From Desulfofustis sp. (GTDB taxonomy: Bacteria; Desulfobacterota; Desulfobulbia; Desulfobulbales; Desulfocapsaceae), in NCBI GenBank assembly GCA_030145365.1, contig JAQYVS010000190.1, positions 1 through 21,338 on the forward strand: a DNA stretch of 21,338 bases, read 5' to 3'. The position numbers and the translations under genes were made by a program. A model generated the notes under the pieces. The model did no database searches. It saw only the letters and a list, made by a program, of their open reading frames with translations, and was not told where the DNA came from. This document shows positions 14,221-21,338 of the stretch, piece after piece (within the stretch, counting starts at the first letter, position 1; every line of letters starts with the position of its first letter).

Positions 14221-16683
14221 TCAGTCTCCTGTTCCTAAGTTCTCATTTACTCTCTTTGCTTTGTTGCCCATGGCAAATTCCATGAGTGCCGGAGCCAAAA
14301 TCAGATCGGCCGCCAAGGCAAGCAGAATTGCGATTCCGGTAAGCAAACCGAAATAAAACAGATTGTTCATTGAGGCGAGCATAAATATAAAAAAACCAAT
14401 AGAGAGCACGATGGATGTGGTTAACATGGCCCGGCCGGCTGTGTGCAGCGTGTGATGAACCGCATCAGACACATCTCCGGTTTCTTCAAAATACTTTCTG
14501 AAATTGTACATAAAATGAATTGTATCATCGACGGCCAACCCGATTGCAATCGGGGCAATCAGCATTGTGAACATATCGAACTGAATTGAAGCCCACCCCA
14601 TAAATCCGACGACGCTTAAAATAGGCGTCAAGTTAGGAATCATACTGATGAAGCCCAGCTTCCAATTGCCGATAAGCACAATCATCAAAATGGTAATGAT
14701 GAGCAAAGCGACAACATAACTCTGGGCGGCTGAGAAGATTGCCGCAGTAATAATCCTTCCAAAAATTGACATAATTCCGGTAACCGTAATCGTCATCGGC
14801 TCACCATCTGGTAGTGAACGATCGGAAAATTCCGTTGAAAAGCGACTATGGATATCTGAGATGAAAGAGGTGTACAGCAAGGCATCCTGCCAGGGAACTT
14901 TCAGCGTTATTCTTGCTATCTGGAATCTGGAATCAACAACATCCTGCAGATCGTCTGAGCCGGAATTCTCAAAAAGCAGGAACTCCTGCGGAATCAATTT
15001 CTGGTTATCGGGTATTTTATAATAGTCCGGATTGTTGCCATGAAGGGCCTGATGAATTTCTTTTAAAATCGTGGTAACGGAAATGGTTTTTCCAATAAAA
15101 ACCTGTTTATCCCGATAATCTTCTTCCATTTCCTTTGTGAGCTTATCAATGCTAAGCAGGACATTTCTGTCATACAGACCGTTTTCTACACCGGTGTCCA
15201 AAATAACTTCAAGTATGACTGTCCCTTTGAGTTCACGATCGATAACCTCGGTGGCTACTCGTTCATTCAGTCCTTCTGGCAGCCATTTCAGTACATGATG
15301 CGAAAAACGAACCTGGGCAGCCCCTATGGCAGCAACGACTATAATTATTGCCGCGATACACAGTATCAGCCGATATCTGCGAATGGAAAAATCGGCTATG
15401 GTATCCAGCACCGTATCCATTTTAGAGATCGATTCATTCTGTGCAGCACTCTTGTCACGTAGAGGAACGATGCTCAGCAGTGCAGGTAAGAACGTCAGGG
15501 AGTACAAGAGCGCAAATAATACACCGATGGACGAAAAAATCCCCAAGTCTGCAATTGGTGCAACATCACCAAAGGCAAAAGAAGCCAGCCCCACCGCAGT
15601 AGTCAAAGAGGTCATAACTATGGCCAGTCCGGAATGAACAAAAGCAGCAATAATCGCCTGGTTTTGAACCATTCCCCTTCGGAGATTTTGGTAGGTCAGA
15701 GACAGAACATGAACGCTTGCCCCGATTCCAACCGCTAACAGAAATGAAGGCAAGATGGTAGTCGGCAGCTTGAACGAAACACCCAGTAAAGCCATTAAGC
15801 CAATGGTTGAAGTGACCGCCAGTGACACAATGACAAGCGGCAGGCCAACTCCGGATAATCTTCTGAACATAATGAACAAACAGAATCCAATAACGATGAC
15901 CGCCAAGCGCATGAAATTTTTCACATCCTTTTTCATGAACTGCTTTATTGAATCCATGACAACAGGAGAACCAGCCATAAAAATCTGAAACTGTTCGGTA
16001 TTGTACTTTTCAACCACCTCATGAGCAGCAGAGACAAACTCTGAGTTCTCTTCATCACTGAGAAATTTGCCAGAAGCGCGATCAAGCCCTTCAGTTTCAG
16101 GTGATTCCTCATCGAATCCACTTAATAAATCGGTTTCTGCTGAAGAGGTATAGACATCACTTTCAATTACAATAGTGGTGTATAACGCATTTTCTGATAT
16201 CAGCTGATTCCGGTACAGGGGATTTTCCATAACCCGATTACGCAGAGTAGATATATCCTTCTCGGTTTCTGGAAAATTTGCTAGCAGATCATCAACCAGG
16301 AGAACATCTTCTTCCCCCCTGGTGGACCGAGCGTTAATCATCGAAGTTATGTCGTTGAGATAGGGTAGCTCTTCTTCAAGTTCCTGGTGAAGATTTCTGA
16401 GTTTTTCAAGAAACTCTCTGCTAAAAACATCATCACTGTGAATCGCCAGAATCAGCATATCGTCTCGCCCGAACAGATCGCGGAACTGATTATAGGTCTC
16501 CATGATCGGATCATCCGGATGGAGAAATCCCTCGTTGGAAGTATCGAATTGCAGGTTGCGTATGTTGGTGGCAAGAAAACCTGCGATAATCAGCACAATC
16601 AAAACAACTCCGTACCGATAACGTATTACTCGTCCAATCAAGCTTTCAAAAAATGTCTCTGCTCCGTGTCGAAAACTGCTCAT
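14221..16683 (-). CDS. RND superfamily transporter, MMPL type
   Basis: Inner-membrane transporter of 820 residues with the twofold RND layout: TM1 (about 24-41), a large periplasmic loop (42-250), five helices (about 255-410), TM7 (about 437-459), a second loop, and five helices (about 650-805). The second-half TM10-equivalent carries the acidic pair Asp719-Asp720 in GLAVDDTIHFMYNFR, the likely proton relay. The first-half counterpart reads AVGIGASVHVL without acids. Length and motifs resemble MMPL/HpnN-like lipid exporters rather than AcrB (about 1,050 residues). No membrane fusion protein or TolC partner is present; the LolA-like and barrel proteins downstream take that place. Its ATG overlaps the tetR stop (ATGA). 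Cargo could be a lipid, hopanoid or hydrophobic toxin. Confidence 0.9.
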   Translation of the reverse strand: MSSFRHGAETFFESLIGRVIRYRYGVVLIVLIIAGFLATNIRNLQFDTSNEGFLHPDDPIMETYNQFRDLFGRDDMLILAIHSDDVFSREFLEKLRNLHQELEEELPYLNDITSMINARSTRGEEDVLLVDDLLANFPETEKDISTLRNRVMENPLYRNQLISENALYTTIVIESDVYTSSAETDLLSGFDEESPETEGLDRASGKFLSDEENSEFVSAAHEVVEKYNTEQFQIFMAGSPVVMDSIKQFMKKDVKNFMRLAVIVIGFCLFIMFRRLSGVGLPLVIVSLAVTSTIGLMALLGVSFKLPTTILPSFLLAVGIGASVHVLSLTYQNLRRGMVQNQAIIAAFVHSGLAIVMTSLTTAVGLASFAFGDVAPIADLGIFSSIGVLFALLYSLTFLPALLSIVPLRDKSAAQNESISKMDTVLDTIADFSIRRYRLILCIAAIIIVVAAIGAAQVRFSHHVLKWLPEGLNERVATEVIDRELKGTVILEVILDTGVENGLYDRNVLLSIDKLTKEMEEDYRDKQVFIGKTISVTTILKEIHQALHGNNPDYYKIPDNQKLIPQEFLLFENSGSDDLQDVVDSRFQIARITLKVPWQDALLYTSFISDIHSRFSTEFSDRSLPDGEPMTITVTGIMSIFGRIITAAIFSAAQSYVVALLIITILMIVLIGNWKLGFISMIPNLTPILSVVGFMGWASIQFDMFTMLIAPIAIGLAVDDTIHFMYNFRKYFEETGDVSDAVHHTLHTAGRAMLTTSIVLSIGFFIFMLASMNNLFYFGLLTGIAILLALAADLILAPALMEFAMGNKAKRVNENLGTGD

Positions 16684-17315
16684 ATAACAACCCCACCACT
16701 ATAGTTTTTCAAGCCATGGATACCTTTAAGAAAAATGCGCGAAACCAGCTCAGGATAGTGTGTGTTTAGTTCACCTTGCTGACCTGTCGATTTGAGCTTT
16801 TGCACAAGAGGGTCCACGAGAAATCTCATGGCAATCATACCAAGTAGAATCGGCCCGAGTTCCGCTGGTGTGATTGTACAGCCGTAATCTTCTGACAACG
16901 GCTCACAAATTTCATTCTGCACAATGGATATGATTTTCTTGATCCATTTTAATTTATGTTCGATAATATCAGGGTCATCGTGAGGAAGTTCGGTCAGAAC
17001 TACAATCAGATAGTCCTGATTATTACTGACAAAGGGAATGATGCGACGGATGAAGCGCTGAATTTTTTCATCCATCGTACCTTCCGACTGAAACTCCTGT
17101 TCGGCAATTTCAACATACTGAGAAAAAAATGTATCAAGAATAACTTTAAGTAAGCCTTTCTTCGTACCGAAAAAATAGTTTATCATCGCCAGATTTACGC
17201 CAGCATGCTCGGCGAGTTCCCGCATGCCGGTACCGTCAAAACCTTTACTGGCAAACATTGCCACACCGGTTTCAAGAATTCTTTGTTTGGAGGGTGTATC
17301 TTTTTGTATATCCAT
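16680..17315 (-). CDS. TetR/AcrR family regulator
   Basis: Repressor-type regulator of 211 residues. The N-terminal helix-turn-helix is typical: SKQRILETGVAMFASKGFDGTGMRELAEHAGVNLAMINYFFGTKKGLL. The C-terminal ligand domain (about 60-205) is divergent, as usual; it contains IVVLTELPHDDPDIIEHK and may bind a hydrophobic effector related to the transporter cargo. The frame is open to a TTG at 17330, but ATG 17315 has an AGAGGA site five bases upstream and is preferred. It is the first gene of the operon with the RND, LolA-like and barrel genes, and its own promoter carries two palindromes likely to be its operators. Confidence 0.92.
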   Translation of the reverse strand: MDIQKDTPSKQRILETGVAMFASKGFDGTGMRELAEHAGVNLAMINYFFGTKKGLLKVILDTFFSQYVEIAEQEFQSEGTMDEKIQRFIRRIIPFVSNNQDYLIVVLTELPHDDPDIIEHKLKWIKKIISIVQNEICEPLSEDYGCTITPAELGPILLGMIAMRFLVDPLVQKLKSTGQQGELNTHYPELVSRIFLKGIHGLKNYSGGVVI

Positions 17316-17342
17316 ATATCCTCTGCTCAATCGGCCACCATC

Positions 17343-17358
17343 TTAAACAATCGTTTAA
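17343..17358. promoter_or_regulatory. TetR-type operator, downstream copy
   Basis: TTAAACAATCGTTTAA is a palindrome (TTAAAC-N4-GTTTAA) located just downstream of the proposed -10 of the tetR operon, near the expected transcription start. It shares TTAAACAAnCGTTT with the second site 51 bases away. Confidence 0.7.
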
Positions 17359-17360
17359 TC

Positions 17361-17389
17361 GGATTAGCACACGAAATTTGCCTTGTCAA
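17361..17389 (-). promoter_or_regulatory. Probable promoter of the tetR-RND operon
   Basis: On the minus strand a perfect -35 TTGACA (17389-17384) is followed after 17 bases by TAATCC (17366-17361), a weak -10. It lies 46 bases before the tetR ATG and is bracketed by two matching palindromes, which supports its use and its repression. Confidence 0.6.
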
Positions 17390-17393
17390 TGGG

Positions 17394-17411
17394 TTAAACA
17401 AACGTTTGTTT
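17394..17411. promoter_or_regulatory. TetR-type operator, upstream copy
   Basis: AAACAAACGTTTGTTT (17396-17411) is a perfect 16-base palindrome immediately upstream of the -35 of the tetR promoter; with the preceding TT it contains TTAAACAAACGTTT, matching the downstream copy at 13 of 14 positions. Confidence 0.7.
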
Positions 17412-17459
17412 TTATGGATGTGAACACTTGAAGTATAGAGTGTCCCCATGTCTTACAAA

Positions 17460-18611
17460 TCAATTTACTCTCAAAACCGGCTGTAATTTGCTGTTTTCGA
17501 TCTTATTAATAAATACCGGCCGTTCAGCTTTGCCGCTTCTGTGGATCAGGATCGGGTCAAGAATTCCTGGAAATTCATTCCCCCCACGCAAGGCAAGATT
17601 AATGCATGCTTTATCAGGGTCGGTTCCACAGTTTTGCAGCGCTGTAATCAACGCAGAAGTCGCTTCACAACCAAGAGCTGAAATAGTGGTACCGGGTTCT
17701 TTAAACGATCCTTTGAATATTTCTGACACTCTTTTTCCATACTGGGTGAATTCTGCCTCCGTAGCAAATATATCTGTGGCCAACATGCCTTCAAGTAAGG
17801 AAAGATCATCCTCGTATTCAAGCATCATCACTGCAAGCAAACCGTCACTCACCATCACCTGCGGATTCCATCCGACTTGTCTGGCGGCTCGCTCAAATTC
17901 AATGACTTTGGCTGCCTGTAACGGCAGATAAATAAAATCCAGATCTTTGTCCCTAAGCTGGGCTACAAGATCAGTATAATTAACTGAATCACCTGTAAGG
18001 TCGACTCGTTCGGTTATGCCCCCTGCCGTCTTGAACCGATCGACGAAGTGATCGGCTAGAGACTGAGCATGGGGATCGTTTTCATCTCTGCCAACGCCCA
18101 CGTGATCGATAAACAACTCATCTATCACATACAGGGCAGCAACAGTGCCCTGGACAATGTCATCGAAGATAAACTGACTTACCCAATGATTTCCGGTAAT
18201 GTCCGGGTGGGATGCTAATACCGAGACAATGGGTGTTTGATAAGAATCAGCCAGATCAGCAATTGCCAGCATCGAACTGCTGCTGGAAAGTACCAGGACA
18301 GCCGACACCTGATCTTCTCTGACAAGTTTATCAAGTGCAACTATTGTCAGTTTAGGGTTGCTCTGGTCATCTTCCTTTATGATCTTCAGACTGTGACGGT
18401 TACCTCGGGTTTTTTCGAGTTGAATCGCTGTTTCAACTCCAAGCAGCCCGTTTTCTCCCCACCCCTTGCCCGGTCCGCTGAATGGTCCGATAACCCCAAT
18501 TGTAACCGGGTTAGTATTATCCACCTTTTCATCCGGCTTTTCGCAACCCAAAATACTCAGAGTAAGGAAGAGCAGGACTGAAATAGCGATTTTAGGTAGA
18601 AATCTGCTCAT
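17460..18611 (-). CDS. Substrate-binding lipoprotein, branched-chain amino acid (LivJ-like) type
   Basis: Periplasmic binding protein of the Leu/Ile/Val (Peripla_BP_6) family, 383 residues, with a lipoprotein signal ending ILGC (Cys23), so probably membrane-anchored. The mature part starts with the family pattern VTIGVIGPFSGPGKGWGENGLLGVETAIQ, then KIIKEDDQSNPKLTIVALDKLV, AVLVLSSSSSMLAIADLADSYQTPIVS, and closes with LGCEATSALITAL. Binding proteins of this group recognise amino acids, amides, aromatic acids or other small organic anions. No permease or ATPase genes accompany it, so it may be an orphan capture or sensing protein. It starts two bases after the DUF389 gene stop, without its own clear ribosome site, suggesting coupled translation. 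Confidence 0.85.
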   Translation of the reverse strand: MSRFLPKIAISVLLFLTLSILGCEKPDEKVDNTNPVTIGVIGPFSGPGKGWGENGLLGVETAIQLEKTRGNRHSLKIIKEDDQSNPKLTIVALDKLVREDQVSAVLVLSSSSSMLAIADLADSYQTPIVSVLASHPDITGNHWVSQFIFDDIVQGTVAALYVIDELFIDHVGVGRDENDPHAQSLADHFVDRFKTAGGITERVDLTGDSVNYTDLVAQLRDKDLDFIYLPLQAAKVIEFERAARQVGWNPQVMVSDGLLAVMMLEYEDDLSLLEGMLATDIFATEAEFTQYGKRVSEIFKGSFKEPGTTISALGCEATSALITALQNCGTDPDKACINLALRGGNEFPGILDPILIHRSGKAERPVFINKIENSKLQPVLRVN

Positions 18612-18613
18612 GG

Positions 18614-20512
18614 TTACGGAATGTAGGTTATTTTGGCTCGAATGATCAGATCATCGGGGAAATTTCGCTGTACCTTACGTTTAAAAACATTCAAATCATC
18701 ACGGTTCAACACCTCCCTGGCATGGATATCCACAACCAGAACTTTGTTCTTTTTATCGGTGGTTAGCTGTGCATCATTTACAATCAGATATTTCTGATTC
18801 ACCAGGAACCGTTCCTGCGTCCAGCTTTTCTCAAACTCTATTCGCTGAGTAATCCCGCGAAATGTAAAAGAAAGAGGAACGCTAATTATCACCATTGACA
18901 CCACGACAACGAAAAACGTTCGTTTATCTCTGACCACAGGTGAATAGCCTAGGAGTCTGAAGGTGATCGTTGCAGCCAGGATAATCCCGATCAGATTTGT
19001 TGTAAAAAGAAGAAAAGCCTGGCCGAAAAACGACATGTCAAGTCGCCCCAGTCCAATTCCTGCAACTGATAGCGGCGGCACCAGAGCAACTGCGATTGCG
19101 ACACCTGCGAGACTTTGTAATATTTCTTTAAACGACTTTGTATATGCCCCGGCTATACCAGCAACGATTGCCACAACCAGATCCAGCAGCGATGGATTCA
19201 AACGAGCCTGCATTTCATCTGTAAATGGTTGGTAGGGAGATATGAACGCCAGCATTAAGGCGGTGATGAGCGCAACTCCTATGCCCACTAAAACTTTTAT
19301 AGCAGACTGCTTGAATAATCTTTTATCGTAACGCAGCAGACTCATGGCAAGAGAGATAATCGGGGCCATTAATGGAGCCAGGAGCATGGCCCCGATGATT
19401 ACCGATGCACTGTTGAGATAGAGCCCGACGGTGGCCAGTGTGGTGCTTAGGATCATTAAAACGACGTAGGTCGAATCAAGACGGGCGTCATCACGCAAGG
19501 CAGTGAAGAGGTCTTTAAAACGTTCCTCCGAGGCATAGGTGAAAAAAGGAATACGCTTATTTCTAGCCTTTTCAACCTCTTTTCCTGCCGGCAATGATTG
19601 AATCGCAAATTTTTCTTTAGACGACCGACCTTTAAGCTTTTCCGAGTTCTTTTCAAATCCATGATTGATCCTCAGAGCATCGGGATCTACCCGGAAATGG
19701 GCTGGTGTCGTTGTGAGATTTTCTCCATCAATTGCTACGCAGAGCTTTGTTTCTGTTTCAACAAGAAGTTCGGGGGTTTTAATGTACCCAACCGAGGGGG
19801 AAATACGGTTCGATTCAGGATCAGAAAAAATCCGTTGCCAGAGCAGCTTCAGGTAATCAATAACTGAAAACGGAGCAACAAACATTGTCGAAATCATCGA
19901 ATCTTCAAAAGAACAATCGTCTCCAATCATTCCTGAAGCGTAACTGAGTTCAGGATTTTCCAAAACCATACAACCGCAGGCGGCGGTTTTGGTCTTCGTC
20001 TTGTTATTGCCAAACGTTGAAATGGTGAAAGGAAGAAGGTTCAGGGAACTCACCTTTTTTAATGCTTCACCCAGAATCTTTAATTTACTGGCATTTTTGA
20101 GGGAATCGATAAGCGGAATGCGGCCAATAACTCCCTTGAACAACAGGATCTGGTCGTTACAGAAGACAAGATCCATTTTAGACGGGTCGTTTTTCAGAGC
20201 CAGAGAAATCATTTCTGCTTCATCCTCTGGTATGATGTAACAACGCTTGAGAGCCTTTTGTTCTTTCAATGGAAGGAAACCGAGACTGAACCCGTATTTC
20301 CTACTGAGCAGCATAACCTCCTTGATTACCAGCAGCTCTGCAGCAATGACAACATGGTTGGTATCTTTCAGCAGTACACTGGTGTTATCCCGTAACTCTT
20401 CTATTGAGACCGGTGAGATCGAACTCCCATGGGAATTTTCTACCAGTGTGTCCCGATAGATTTTACCTGCTTCGGAGTATACAAAAAGTGCCGATTCAAA
20501 GTGTTCAGACAT
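18614..20512 (-). CDS. DUF389 membrane protein with degenerate diacylglycerol-kinase-like domain
   Basis: A 632-residue fusion. Residues about 1-285 follow the outline of a diacylglycerol/sphingosine kinase-like domain: VVIAAELLVIKEVMLLSRKYGFSLGFLPL (54-82) aligns with the usual GGDGT...PLGTGN block, then SKMDLVFCNDQILLF, and AIDGENLTTTPAHFRVDPDALRI (260-282) matches the C-terminal DGE...P part. The catalytic GGDGT reads AAELL and GTGN reads KEQK, so it is very probably inactive. Residues about 345-530 are the DUF389 hydrophobic domain: LNSASVIIGAMLLAPLMAPIISLAMSL, AIVAGIAGAYTKS, AVALVPPLSVAGIGLG and TTNLIGIILAATITF, seven helices in all. A short C-terminal soluble tail follows. DUF389 function is unknown. 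It lies between the Spy-like and binding-protein genes. Confidence 0.82.
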   Translation of the reverse strand: MSEHFESALFVYSEAGKIYRDTLVENSHGSSISPVSIEELRDNTSVLLKDTNHVVIAAELLVIKEVMLLSRKYGFSLGFLPLKEQKALKRCYIIPEDEAEMISLALKNDPSKMDLVFCNDQILLFKGVIGRIPLIDSLKNASKLKILGEALKKVSSLNLLPFTISTFGNNKTKTKTAACGCMVLENPELSYASGMIGDDCSFEDSMISTMFVAPFSVIDYLKLLWQRIFSDPESNRISPSVGYIKTPELLVETETKLCVAIDGENLTTTPAHFRVDPDALRINHGFEKNSEKLKGRSSKEKFAIQSLPAGKEVEKARNKRIPFFTYASEERFKDLFTALRDDARLDSTYVVLMILSTTLATVGLYLNSASVIIGAMLLAPLMAPIISLAMSLLRYDKRLFKQSAIKVLVGIGVALITALMLAFISPYQPFTDEMQARLNPSLLDLVVAIVAGIAGAYTKSFKEILQSLAGVAIAVALVPPLSVAGIGLGRLDMSFFGQAFLLFTTNLIGIILAATITFRLLGYSPVVRDKRTFFVVVVSMVIISVPLSFTFRGITQRIEFEKSWTQERFLVNQKYLIVNDAQLTTDKKNKVLVVDIHAREVLNRDDLNVFKRKVQRNFPDDLIIRAKITYIP

Positions 20513-20570
20513 ACCGGTTACCAGTCTCTTATCAACAGATTGCCCACATTTTGCAGCTGGTTAATGTCTA

Positions 20571-21245
20571 TCAAACGGTGAACTTGGCCTTTTTTATCCT
20601 ATCCGTTTGCTCGATATTATACTCCTCAAGCTTGTCCATCTGTTCCCCATCGAGGGTTTCTCTGAGCTTGTCTTGCAGATCTTTGGTGCGCTTCTCTAAC
20701 TCTGTCTTAAACTCGGACCAGTTTCGCTGGCTCTCATTCGCCAATCCTTCGATCATCTGGGTTAAATCAGCTATGCTCTCTTCAATTATCGGTTGTATTT
20801 TCTTGGCCTGTTCCTCGGTTAATTGCAGAATTTCGTTGAGATCGGCAACCATTTTATCTTTCGCCTCTTTGATTGCATCTTCATCAACTTTGGCCAGATA
20901 TTCACGCAACTTCTGTGCCTCCTCGCTTGAGAGAACCTCTTTAACCTTCAGCTCTGCATCTTTTGACATGGTATCGAACTGCTTTGCCAGTTCATCGAGT
21001 TGGGCAAAGCCTTTGTCAACCGATTCATGCATGCTTTTGCTCAACTCCTTACTCTTTTCTTCCAGCACGGGCTTGAGCTTTTCCCATTTGTCCTGGGAAA
21101 GCTCAACCTGTTTTTCAAACTCGGAGATGATCTTTTCAGAATCAAAGCCTTCCTTATCGGCACTGAATACCGGCATGCTCATCATCAATATGCACAAAAC
21201 CGCTGTGAAACCAACCAGGGTGATTTTTTTTACATTACGTTCCAT
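20571..21245 (-). CDS. Secreted coiled-coil protein, duplicated Spy/CpxP-like domain
   Basis: A 224-residue protein with a clear signal peptide (about 1-29, cut near VFSA-D). The mature part is Lys/Glu-rich, helical and has one Trp in each half. It consists of two copies at an exact offset of 93 residues: LSQDKWEKLKPVLEEKS (49-65) pairs with LTEEQAKKIQPIIEES (142-157), and VKEVLSSEEAQKLREY (101-116) with LRETLDGEQMDKLEEY (194-209). The L(T/S)xxQxxKIxPI pattern and the later LxxEQxxKLxxY resemble the LTxxQ motifs of Spy/CpxP periplasmic chaperones; the resemblance is moderate. A periplasmic stress or chaperone role is inference. An excellent AGGAGG site precedes ATG 21245. It probably heads the operon with the DUF389 gene, 58 bases on. 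Confidence 0.75.
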   Translation of the reverse strand: MERNVKKITLVGFTAVLCILMMSMPVFSADKEGFDSEKIISEFEKQVELSQDKWEKLKPVLEEKSKELSKSMHESVDKGFAQLDELAKQFDTMSKDAELKVKEVLSSEEAQKLREYLAKVDEDAIKEAKDKMVADLNEILQLTEEQAKKIQPIIEESIADLTQMIEGLANESQRNWSEFKTELEKRTKDLQDKLRETLDGEQMDKLEEYNIEQTDRIKKAKFTV

Positions 21246-21338
21246 ACTACAACCTCCTTACTCTAAAGTAGACAGTCTGACATGGATGAAACACTGAGTG
21301 GTTACAATTACTTCTTCTGTAATAAGATATAGTGCCGA

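Noticed and set aside
14221..16683. Classical AcrB-type drug efflux pump
   Set aside because: At 820 residues it is too short, and there is no membrane fusion protein or TolC gene; MMPL-type motifs and neighbours fit better.
20404..21297. A 297-codon open frame on the plus strand, longer than the gene opposite it
   Set aside because: It is the serine/leucine-rich complement of a Lys/Glu-rich coiled-coil gene that has a signal peptide, internal repeat and AGGAGG site. No such signs exist on the plus strand.
1..21338. Mobile element, prophage, CRISPR array or defence island
   Set aside because: No transposase, integrase, direct-repeat array, att-like duplication or defence gene is visible.

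Overview
The window looks like chromosomal DNA of an anaerobic Gram-negative bacterium. Desulfobacterota (sulfate- or sulfur-metabolising deltaproteobacteria) is my best guess. The basis is outer-membrane proteins, a two-gene 2-oxoacid:acceptor oxidoreductase, an XdhC factor, a polyferredoxin-type membrane protein and a DUF3365 sensor remnant. The taxonomic call is inference. There is no rRNA, tRNA, CRISPR array, phage or insertion sequence.

Left end (1-1331): a NapH-type 4Fe-4S membrane protein gene on the minus strand runs off the window and is frameshifted at a homopolymer. Divergent from it is the remnant of a DUF3365 (Tll0287-like) membrane sensor cut by a TAA. Between them lie two copies of a GTTACC-N4-AGTAAC palindrome. 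Region 1332-5511 is a plus-strand operon: pyrC, an NfsA-type nitroreductase, the alpha subunit of a 2-oxoacid oxidoreductase, and a second subunit in which the TPP (beta) and gamma domains are fused. Convergent to it is xdhC (5543-6607).

Middle (6711-11978): a small unknown gene that appears to need a -1 frameshift, an ElaA-type acetyltransferase, then a plus-strand cluster of thiD, a TIM-barrel isomerase/epimerase-like enzyme, a DUF1537 (OtnK-like) acid-sugar kinase and a divergent panB. The panB has a TGA exactly where the conserved glycine of the VGDS motif belongs. The cluster ends in two strong hairpins. I read the last three genes as a possible acid-sugar catabolic module; the substrate is unknown.

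Right part, all minus strand: a tightly coupled tetR - RND/MMPL transporter - LolA-like periplasmic protein - beta-barrel (DUF1302-like) operon spans 17315 down to 11977. It resembles a complete envelope route from inner to outer membrane. Its promoter is flanked by two matching TetR-type palindromes, a clear picture of autorepression. Upstream is a second apparent operon: a secreted coiled-coil Spy/CpxP-like protein built from an exact 93-residue duplication, a DUF389 membrane protein fused to a diacylglycerol-kinase-like domain that has lost its GGDGT motif, and an orphan branched-chain-amino-acid-type binding lipoprotein.

Four genes carry lesions: two at homopolymers and two stop codons. 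Either this locus is decaying or part of the sequence contains errors; raw reads would settle it.
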